In this document: positions 6,979-12,081 of the stretch, one piece after another
Position numbering within the stretch: the first letter of the stretch is position 1
Layout of the letters: each line of letters opens with the position of its first letter
NCBI GenBank assembly: GCA_947588975.1
Contig: CANQAF010000037.1
Location: 1 to 12,081 of the forward strand
Length of the DNA: 12,081 nt
Reading direction: 5' to 3'
Source: an uncultured Bacilli bacterium
GTDB taxonomy: Bacteria > Bacillota_I > Bacilli_A > RF39 > UBA660
The notes under the pieces: generated by a model
Told to the model about the DNA's origin: nothing
Seen by the model: the letters and a program-made list of their open reading frames with translations, nothing else
Databases searched by the model: none
Translations under genes and position numbers: made by a program

Positions 6979-8544
6979 TTACACATCTTCACTGAATATT
7001 TCAGCTAATTTTGCGTCTTTATCAATTCTTGCGAATAGTGGTTTGGCTTCATTTAAAACAATTCCAGAATCCATACCTTTAAAGTTAATACTGTCAATAT
7101 AGCGATTTTCCGTATTCAATTGGTTAAAAATTTCATTAGCAGTATCTGGCAAGAATGCTTGCAATAAAACAGCTCCACTACGGATAGATTCTAATAGATT
7201 GTAAAGAACTGTTTTTAAACGTTCTTTTTTATCCTCTTCTTTTGCCAAAACCCATGGCATTGTTTCATCAATATATTTATTACATCTTCTAAATACTTCA
7301 AAAATTTCATCAATTGCATCTGCAACACGTAGTTCATTCATTTTTTCTTCTACCTTAGTTGGCATATTTAAAACCAGATCAATTAATTCTTGATCAATAG
7401 GTTCTATACAAGTAGGTTCATAAACAACACCATCAAAGTATTTATGTACCATAGAAATAGTTCGATTCACTAAATTTCCAAGAATATTTGCTAAATCAGA
7501 ATTAATACGTTCTATTAGAAGTTCATAAGTAAATGTTCCATCACTCGCATATGGCATTTCATGTAACATATAATAACGAACTGCATCTACACCAAATTCT
7601 TTTACAAGATCATCTGCATATACGATATTTCCTTTTGATTTACTCATCTTATCTGTACCAAATAATAACCAAGGATGTCCAAATATTTGATCTGGAAGTG
7701 GTAAATCAAGAGCCATTAACATAATTGGCCAATAAATCGTATGGAACCTTAAAATATCTTTTCCTATTAAATGTACATTCGCAGGCCAATATTTTTTAAA
7801 TTCTTCAGAATGATTTCCATCCACATCATATCCTAAAAATGTAATATAATTACTCAAAGCATCAATCCATACATAAATAACATGTTTGTCATCAAATGTA
7901 ACTGGAACTCCCCAATCAAATGATGTTCTAGATACACAAAGGTCTTGTAACCCTGGTTTGATAAAGTTATTCACAATCTCATTTAAGCGACTTTCTGGCT
8001 TGATAAAGTTAGGATGTGTTGCAATATAGTCCTCTAATCTTTTTGTATAATTACTTAATTTGAAAAAATATGCTTCTTCACTTGCTGGTTTTACTTCTCT
8101 ACCACAATCTGGACATTTTCCATCAACTAATTGTGACTCTGTAAAGAAAGATTCACATGGTGTACAGTATAATCCCTCATATCGTCCCTTGTAAATATCT
8201 CCTTGATCATAAAGCTTTTTAAATATTTTAGAAACCATTTCTTTATGTGCGGGATTAGTTGTACGAACAAATTTGTCATAACTTGTATTCATAACATCCC
8301 ATATTTTTCGAACATCTAAGGCTCTTTCATCCACAAACTCTTGTGGTTGCAATCCTGCGTTATGTGCCTTTTCTTCAATTTTTTGGCCATGTTCGTCTGT
8401 TCCAGTTTGAAAATAAACATCATAACCTGTTAAACGTTTATAACGTGCAATCGCATCTGCTAACACAATTTCATATGTATTTCCTATATGTGGTTTCCCA
8501 GAAGCATAGGCAATTGCTGTTGAAATATAATATTTTGGTTTCAT
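6979..8544 (-). CDS. metG: Methionyl-tRNA synthetase, short form
   Basis: Charges tRNA-Met with methionine in the cytoplasm using ATP. The 521-residue class I synthetase shows the HIGH-type motif HIGN (19-22), the KMSKS loop (299-303), and two knuckle pairs in the connective-peptide domain (Cys127, Cys130, Cys144, Cys147) suited to zinc. An anticodon-binding helical domain follows (about 345-500). The sequence stops near residue 521; the EMAP/Trbp111-type C-terminal tRNA-binding domain present in the B. subtilis enzyme (about 660 residues) is absent. I use the ATG at 8544, 5 nt after AAGGAGG; a GTG 21 nt upstream in frame would place the ribosome binding site inside the gene. It is controlled by an upstream Met-specifying T-box and ends with its own terminator, so it forms a monocistronic unit. 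Confidence 0.97.
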   Translation of the reverse strand: MKPKYYISTAIAYASGKPHIGNTYEIVLADAIARYKRLTGYDVYFQTGTDEHGQKIEEKAHNAGLQPQEFVDERALDVRKIWDVMNTSYDKFVRTTNPAHKEMVSKIFKKLYDQGDIYKGRYEGLYCTPCESFFTESQLVDGKCPDCGREVKPASEEAYFFKLSNYTKRLEDYIATHPNFIKPESRLNEIVNNFIKPGLQDLCVSRTSFDWGVPVTFDDKHVIYVWIDALSNYITFLGYDVDGNHSEEFKKYWPANVHLIGKDILRFHTIYWPIMLMALDLPLPDQIFGHPWLLFGTDKMSKSKGNIVYADDLVKEFGVDAVRYYMLHEMPYASDGTFTYELLIERINSDLANILGNLVNRTISMVHKYFDGVVYEPTCIEPIDQELIDLVLNMPTKVEEKMNELRVADAIDEIFEVFRRCNKYIDETMPWVLAKEEDKKERLKTVLYNLLESIRSGAVLLQAFLPDTANEIFNQLNTENRYIDSINFKGMDSGIVLNEAKPLFARIDKDAKLAEIFSEDV

Positions 8545-8549
8545 ATTAA

Positions 8550-8556
8550 CCTCCTT
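8550..8556 (-). promoter_or_regulatory. Ribosome binding site that decides the metG start
   Basis: Minus strand AAGGAGG, a full Shine-Dalgarno match, 5 nt before the ATG at 8544. It lies downstream of the T-box terminator, so metG translation follows only read-through. Confidence 0.9.
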
Positions 8557-8621
8557 AAATAACACTACATCATTTACATATAGTTATTATATGTAACTAT
8601 TTTTGTGATTGTGTGAAAATT

Positions 8622-8650
8622 AAAAAACATCCTTATATTAAGGACGTCTT
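8622..8650 (-). terminator. T-box regulated terminator of the metG leader
   Basis: On the minus strand ACGTCCTT (8640-8647) pairs with AAGGATGT (8627-8634), 8 bp with one G-T pair and a 5-nt loop, followed by six T residues (8622-8627). Lengthening with the flanking AAG/TTT is possible. It follows the antiterminator T-box sequence, as in other T-box leaders. Confidence 0.9.
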
Positions 8651-8842
8651 CAAACGCGGTACCACCTTATTTTATAGATTACTCTATACACTTGAGTCCT
8701 TAACGCGGTTTCACGGTTCTTGCTAAACATTCACAAAAACGATTCCAGAGCCATTCGAAATAATATCCTTACTTGTTTCCACCAACCACAAGTTCTCTAT
8801 AAAATTCTATTATTTTTCTCTCTTTCATAATCTTTATAATTT
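8622..8842 (-). promoter_or_regulatory. T-box riboswitch with AUG (Met) specifier controlling metG
   Basis: The gene-less stretch 8545-8865 is filled by a T-box leader. Visible on the minus strand are: a distal Stem I arm (CTTGT at 8788-8792 pairing as CTTGT/ACAAG around GGTTGGTGGAA, 8772-8792); the specifier region CGAATGGCTCTGG, where AUG (8752-8754) is placed like UAC in the B. subtilis tyrS leader GAAUAC context; and the T-box proper AAGGTGGTACCGCG (8655-8668), whose UGGU would pair with the ACCA end of tRNA-Met. Uncharged tRNA-Met should stabilise the antiterminator and allow metG transcription; charged tRNA leaves the terminator (8622-8650). The specifier agrees with the downstream gene, which makes this assignment strong. 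The leader start is estimated from the promoter. Confidence 0.95.
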
Positions 8843-8847
8843 TGTTT

Positions 8848-8876
8848 AGTATAACATATGTTTCCCTATTCTTCAA
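8848..8876 (-). promoter_or_regulatory. Promoter of the metG T-box transcript
   Basis: On the minus strand TTGAAG (8871-8876), a 17-nt spacer and TATACT (8848-8853) with an upstream TGT extension form a strong sigma-A promoter. The -35 lies within the last codons of spoVT, so metG transcription starts just after that gene ends. Confidence 0.8.
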
Positions 8877-9399
8877 GATATTTTGCTAAAAATTGAGAAG
8901 CAATTTGTACAATTTTTTCTTCTGTATCGCCAATATTATCTTCAGTTGACAAAATAATGACAAGTCCAACGACATCGCCATTACTAATAATAGAATGGAT
9001 GATATAAGTTCCTTCATAACTCTTATTATCAGTAATTGTAATTGGTTTTGTATGTGTTTCTAATATATTTTCTCTTCGTTTAATTGCAGCAAGCATATTC
9101 TCACTTAAATCTCGCCCATTGAGTTCTTTTTTTAAAGGTCCCGATACAGCAATTACGCTATCTGTATCTGTAATAATAATATTATATTTTAAAAATGAAT
9201 AGATAGCGTCTGTAAAACTTTGTGCAAAATCCCCTAATTTCTTAATTGCCGAATATTTTTTCAAAACAATATTTTGATTATCATCGATAAAAATTTCAAT
9301 ATTTTCGCCTTCGCGAATACGCATTGTTGTACGGATTTCTTTTGGAATTACAATTCTTCCTAATTCATCAATACGTCTCACAACACCAGTTGCTTTCAT
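8866..9399 (-). CDS. spoVT: SpoVT-type AbrB-family transcriptional regulator
   Basis: The 177-residue protein has the two-domain layout of SpoVT: an N-terminal swapped-hairpin AbrB DNA-binding domain (1-48; KATGVVRRIDELGRIVIPKEIR is close to the SpoVT sequence) and a C-terminal GAF-like domain (about 56-177) with ITDTDSVIAVSGP. AbrB itself is only about 95 residues, so this is the SpoVT form; B. subtilis SpoVT is 178 residues. In B. subtilis SpoVT is a forespore regulator acting with sigma-G. Its position beside metG is that of abrB in Bacillus. GTGAGG lies 7 nt before the ATG. No terminator separates it from the metG leader, so its transcript runs into the T-box. Whether the host sporulates cannot be told from this window. 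No confident promoter was found upstream. Confidence 0.9.
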   Translation of the reverse strand: MKATGVVRRIDELGRIVIPKEIRTTMRIREGENIEIFIDDNQNIVLKKYSAIKKLGDFAQSFTDAIYSFLKYNIIITDTDSVIAVSGPLKKELNGRDLSENMLAAIKRRENILETHTKPITITDNKSYEGTYIIHSIISNGDVVGLVIILSTEDNIGDTEEKIVQIASQFLAKYLEE

Positions 9400-9450
9400 A
9401 AATTACCTCACTCTCTAACCATATTTTGGTTATTTTTTTACAATATATAC

Positions 9451-9479
9451 TTATCAAATAGGAGTTTTTTTGTTATGAT
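9451..9479 (+). promoter_or_regulatory. Promoter of the pyrophosphatase gene
   Basis: TTATCA (9451-9456) and TATGAT (9474-9479) are spaced by 17 nt and the -10 carries a TGT extension. It is 34 nt before the TTG start codon. It lies in the 113-nt divergent region shared with spoVT. Confidence 0.6.
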
Positions 9480-9495
9480 AATAATAGCCTAGAAT

Positions 9496-9506
9496 GAAAG
9501 AAGTGA
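9496..9506 (+). promoter_or_regulatory. Ribosome binding site supporting the TTG start of the pyrophosphatase
   Basis: GAAAGAAGTGA is a partial Shine-Dalgarno match 6 nt before the TTG at 9513. The ATG at 9494 and GTG at 9503 are in other frames, so TTG is the only credible start. Confidence 0.65.
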
Positions 9507-9512
9507 ACCTAT

Positions 9513-11135
9513 TTGGAAAAAATTTATATTTTTGGACATAAAAAACCGGATACGGATAGTGTTACTGCATCTATTACACTTTCCTATTTAAAAAATCAAT
9601 TAGGTATTAGTACCACACCAAGAGTATTAGGAGCTGTTAATAACGAAACAAAGTTTGTTTTAAACTATTGGAAAGTAAAAACACCAAAATATTTAAACGA
9701 TGTTCGTCTACAAATTAAAGATATTGAATATTTAAAAGATTTTTATATGAATGGAAAACATTCTATAATGGAAGGGCTTGACTACATGAACGAACATTAT
9801 GTGAGTAGTCTTCCTATTGTAGATAACAATAACCATTTTACCGGTTTAGTTTCTATGAAAGATATTGCAAAATCACAGATAATGGGTGATATGAATACTT
9901 TGCGTACATCATACGACAATTTATTAAAATCCCTAGATGCAAAAGAGTTTGTTAGAAATGATGAAGAAATCGAAGGGAATATTTTGATAGCATCTTACCG
10001 TAGTACAACATTTATAGAGCATGTAGAATTAAAACCAAATACTATCTTAATTGTTGGTGACCGCCATAGTGTAATTGAATATGCAATTCAACAAAAAGTC
10101 AAAATGCTAATATTAACCAATTTGTCAGAAATCAAAGAAGAACATTTAAAACAAGCCAAATTAAACGGTATTAATGTGATTAAAACACCATATGATACCT
10201 TTGTTACATCTAGAAAAATAGGACTTGCCAATTACCTAGATAATATTTCATTTTTGGACACTGTTGTTTCTTTTCAAGAGGATGAAGACGTCAATGACTT
10301 TATTAATTTTGCTAGTAAAACAAAATATAGTAACTATCCTGTACTAAATAAAAATAATGAATGTCTTGGAATTTTAAGGTTATCTGATGTAAACGATAAA
10401 AAAAGAAAACAAGTAATTCTAGTAGATCACAACGAAATTGTACAAAGTGTTGATGGAATTGAAGAAGCAGACATTATTGAAATTGTTGATCATCATAAAA
10501 TCGGCACAATTGGTACTAGTTTTCCCATCAATTTTAGAAATATGCCTGTAGGAAGTACCAATACAATTATTGCAATGTTATATAAAGAAAATCATGTAGA
10601 AATTCCTCCTCATATTGCAGGACTTATGTTATCTGGTATTATATCGGATACTCTATTATTTAAATCTCCTACAACCACAAATACTGATATTACAACCGTT
10701 GTAGAATTAGCGAAAATCGCAAATATTGATTATCAAGAATATGGTATGGAAATGTTAAAAGCCGGATCTTCATTAAAAGGAAAAACAAAAGAAGAAATTC
10801 TTTACACTGATTTCAAAAACTTTACAGTTGATGACAGAAAAATCGGTATTGGACAGATTACAACGCTTAATATAGATGAAATCATGAAAGAAAAAGAGGA
10901 ATATATTTCATTAATTAATAAAGTTGCAGAAAATAATGATTATGAAATTGTAGCATTATTCGCAACAGATATTATTAATAATGGTTCGTACGTTTTTTAT
11001 AATGACAAATCAAAAGATATTTTAGATAATGCTTTTAATATTGAGCATATTGAACAAGGATATTATTTAAAAGATATTATTTCACGTAAAAAACAAATTA
11101 TTCCAAATATTATTAATGTAATCGAAAAAAAATAA
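9513..11135 (+). CDS. ppaC: Manganese-dependent inorganic pyrophosphatase with CBS and DRTGG domains
   Basis: Family II pyrophosphatase: hydrolyses pyrophosphate to phosphate in the cytoplasm, pulling biosynthetic reactions forward. The 540-residue protein contains the DHH core interrupted by a regulatory insert. Core ligands seen: His9, Asp13 and Asp15 in GHKKPDTDS, Asp305 in VDHNE, His327 in the VDHHKIG signature, and Asp379 in GIISDTLLF. The insert (about 65-298) reads as CBS (about 72-125), a DRTGG-like segment (about 155-240) and a second CBS (about 245-298). The DHHA2 domain follows, with Arg525 and Lys526 in SRKKQIIP. CBS-type enzymes of this family are typically inhibited by AMP/ADP and activated by ATP or diadenosine polyphosphates, so energy charge probably tunes it. 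The start is TTG; MEKIYIFGH fits the family N-terminus exactly. It is the only plus-strand gene here and is monocistronic. Confidence 0.95.
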   Translation: MEKIYIFGHKKPDTDSVTASITLSYLKNQLGISTTPRVLGAVNNETKFVLNYWKVKTPKYLNDVRLQIKDIEYLKDFYMNGKHSIMEGLDYMNEHYVSSLPIVDNNNHFTGLVSMKDIAKSQIMGDMNTLRTSYDNLLKSLDAKEFVRNDEEIEGNILIASYRSTTFIEHVELKPNTILIVGDRHSVIEYAIQQKVKMLILTNLSEIKEEHLKQAKLNGINVIKTPYDTFVTSRKIGLANYLDNISFLDTVVSFQEDEDVNDFINFASKTKYSNYPVLNKNNECLGILRLSDVNDKKRKQVILVDHNEIVQSVDGIEEADIIEIVDHHKIGTIGTSFPINFRNMPVGSTNTIIAMLYKENHVEIPPHIAGLMLSGIISDTLLFKSPTTTNTDITTVVELAKIANIDYQEYGMEMLKAGSSLKGKTKEEILYTDFKNFTVDDRKIGIGQITTLNIDEIMKEKEEYISLINKVAENNDYEIVALFATDIINNGSYVFYNDKSKDILDNAFNIEHIEQGYYLKDIISRKKQIIPNIINVIEKK

Positions 11136-11153
11136 GCAAAACGCTTATTTTTT
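11125..11153 (+). terminator. Bidirectional terminator between convergent genes
   Basis: AATAAGC (11131-11137) pairs with GCTTATT (11143-11149) around a 5-nt loop, flanked by an A-run before and a T-run after, so both strands end in T-runs. It overlaps the pyrophosphatase stop codon and lies 23 nt beyond the stop of the 201-residue gene on the other strand, so it can serve both. Confidence 0.88.
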
Positions 11154-11175
11154 GTTTATGTATCTTGTTGTTTTT

Positions 11176-11781
11176 TCAGCTGTAAAGTAAATAGGAAATA
11201 TCCCATTTTTTAAATTTAGAATCTAATGATAGTCTCTTGGCCCTATTTTCTTTTCTTTCATCACTGACTTTAATATTTCTAATATTATCTAATGCTATTT
11301 CAAAATATTTTCTAGCCGTTTCATCATCTATATTTGGATATACACTTTTTATTTTAGCGTATATTACTTGTGCTAAATCCATATCGCATATAACATCCGT
11401 TTTAATTTCTTGAATATTAAGACTATGAAGATGACTCTTTTTTAGATAATCATACATAATTTTCTGTAAACCTAATGGATAGTCACTATCTAAAACACTA
11501 GTATCTAAACCGCACTTTATGCATCCACACCATTCGCATGTACGGCCTTCATATCTATCATAAACTAGCTTAGAACATACCAAAATATGACTACAAGATG
11601 CATATTCTTCCATTTTTACATCTCTATATAAACTAAGTTGTTGATTATACAATTCTTCGTTCTGTTTTTTTAATTCAATATATTGTTGTACTGTTTCACT
11701 TTCTTCAAGCATTGTTAATTGTTCAATAATTTTTCTTCTTTGTTCTATTAAACTATCATATTCTTCTCTTAATTTTCCCAT
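11176..11781 (-). CDS. Uncharacterised coiled-coil protein with Cys-rich zinc-site-like segment
   Basis: I do not recognise this 201-residue protein. Residues 3-58 are heptad-like and rich in Glu, Lys, Gln and Leu, a probable coiled coil. Then come Cys63, His65, Cys69, Cys82, Cys85, Cys87 and Cys90 (CSH, later CEWCGCIKCG), which suggest a structural zinc site. The C-terminal half (100-201) is mostly helical with no known motif and ends in a basic stretch (KENRAKR, then KFKKW). There is no signal peptide or membrane segment, so it is probably cytoplasmic. GGGAGG lies 5 nt before the ATG. It has its own strong promoter and shares a terminator with the convergent pyrophosphatase. A coiled coil plus Cys cluster is reminiscent of YabA-like adaptors, but the order of Cys residues and the length do not match and I make no such claim. 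Confidence 0.82.
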   Translation of the reverse strand: MGKLREEYDSLIEQRRKIIEQLTMLEESETVQQYIELKKQNEELYNQQLSLYRDVKMEEYASCSHILVCSKLVYDRYEGRTCEWCGCIKCGLDTSVLDSDYPLGLQKIMYDYLKKSHLHSLNIQEIKTDVICDMDLAQVIYAKIKSVYPNIDDETARKYFEIALDNIRNIKVSDERKENRAKRLSLDSKFKKWDISYLLYS

Positions 11782-11804
11782 ATAAACCTCCCATTACTAA
11801 AAAA

Positions 11805-11834
11805 ATTATAGCACATATGAAAGCATTATTTCAA
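11805..11834 (-). promoter_or_regulatory. Promoter of the 201-residue gene
   Basis: On the minus strand TTGAAA (11829-11834), an 18-nt spacer and TATAAT (11805-11810) with a TGC extension form a near-consensus sigma-A promoter, 23 nt before the ATG. Confidence 0.8.
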
Positions 11835-11861
11835 TCTTTTCATATTTTCTTAATATCCACT

Positions 11862-11890
11862 AAAAAAAGATAGTCAAAATATATGACTAA
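11862..11890 (-). terminator. Intrinsic terminator of the partial gene at the right edge
   Basis: On the minus strand TAGTCA (11884-11889) pairs with TGACTA (11871-11876) around a 7-nt loop, followed by TC and seven T residues (11862-11868). It lies 25 nt after the stop of the edge gene. The 6-bp stem is short but the T-run is good. Confidence 0.65.
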
Positions 11891-11914
11891 CTTTTTGTAT
11901 ACAATACACAAATT

Positions 11915-12079
11915 TTAAGTTTGTTTTTTTAATATTTTCATCAAATCAATTAGATAATATATAAAATGCTTATCTAATTTTACAGTATCTAATGTAATTA
12001 CTAGGCACCCTAATTTCATGGAAAAACGAAACATTCTTGATAATTCATTTACTTCTAAGAATAGTTGTTCCCCATTGAT
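11915..12079 (-). CDS. C-terminal end of an unidentified gene (partial)
   Basis: The minus strand is open from the window edge to a TAA at 11915-11917, giving the last 54 residues of a protein (INGEQLFLEVNELSRMFRFS at the visible start, ending MKILKKQT). The other two minus frames hit stops within about 35 nt. It contains a short hydrophobic strand (LGCLVITL) and a C-terminal helix with a basic end. A terminator lies just downstream, as expected for a real gene. No family can be named from this fragment. Confidence 0.6.
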   Translation of the reverse strand: MNGEQLFLEVNELSRMFRFSMKLGCLVITLDTVKLDKHFIYYLIDLMKILKKQT

Positions 12080-12081
12080 TT

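Noticed and set aside
7533..7724. Plus-strand 63-residue open frame
   Set aside because: Opposite strand of metG, across the KMSKS region; His-rich composition is the antisense of conserved synthetase codons.
8343..8549. Plus-strand 68-residue open frame
   Set aside because: Antisense to the start of metG and its ribosome binding site; no independent start signal.
8545..8565. GTG start giving a metG product 7 residues longer
   Set aside because: The added codons are the Shine-Dalgarno sequence itself; the ATG at 8544 is ideally spaced from it.
9416..9439. Hairpin TAACCA-N5-TGGTTA followed by seven T on the plus strand
   Set aside because: It looks like a plus-strand terminator but no plus-strand gene precedes it. 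It lies in the spoVT leader and the stem is only 6 bp.
11895..11904. Perfect palindrome TTGTATACAA
   Set aside because: Ten-base AT-rich palindromes are expected by chance here, and it sits between a gene end and its terminator with no partner site.

Overview
This 12 kb window is an AT-rich chromosomal segment of a low-GC Gram-positive bacterium (Firmicutes/Bacilli type). The pointers are strong AAGGAGG-like ribosome binding sites, a Met-specific T-box leader, a SpoVT/AbrB-family regulator, and a gene order (AbrB-family gene, metG, tatD, rsmA) that matches the abrB-metS-yabD-ksgA region of Bacillus subtilis. TGA is a stop codon (for example at the end of the symporter gene and of the 201-residue gene) and Trp is TGG, so the Mycoplasma code is not in use. 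No rRNA, tRNA, CRISPR array, insertion sequence or phage gene was seen. I cannot name the species; an uncultured gut-type Bacilli lineage would fit.

Layout, left to right. 1-1300: a solitary large prepilin-like gene on the minus strand, with a hairpin terminator downstream (49-76) and a weak candidate promoter upstream. 1408-3406: a two-gene minus-strand unit, an AGCS-family sodium:amino acid symporter followed by uracil-DNA glycosylase (ung). The two start sites carry an identical 18-bp sequence. 3541-4884: a membrane-anchored XRE-family regulator with its own terminator (3474-3510). 5034-6654: tatD and rsmA, 1 nt apart, closed by a strong terminator. 6702-6872: a 56-residue membrane microprotein gene with a good ribosome binding site. 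6979-8865: metG, preceded by a complete T-box leader with an AUG specifier and followed by a terminator. 8866-9399: spoVT. Everything from 1 to 9399 is on the minus strand. 9513-11135: a CBS/DRTGG-containing manganese-dependent inorganic pyrophosphatase, the only plus-strand gene, divergent from spoVT. 11176-11781: an unrecognised 201-residue protein with a coiled coil and a Cys-rich zinc-site-like segment, convergent with the pyrophosphatase and sharing a bidirectional terminator with it. 11915-12079: the C-terminal end of another minus-strand gene cut by the window edge.

Most content is housekeeping: translation (metG, rsmA), DNA repair (ung, perhaps tatD), pyrophosphate removal, amino acid uptake. 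The best-supported regulatory circuit is the metG T-box: uncharged tRNA-Met should permit read-through into metG. Its promoter overlaps the end of spoVT, so transcripts from spoVT also meet the T-box terminator. The least explained items are the Cys-rich prepilin, the repeated initiation region, the membrane-bound regulator, the microprotein, and the 201-residue coiled-coil protein. I see no clear multi-gene novel system here.
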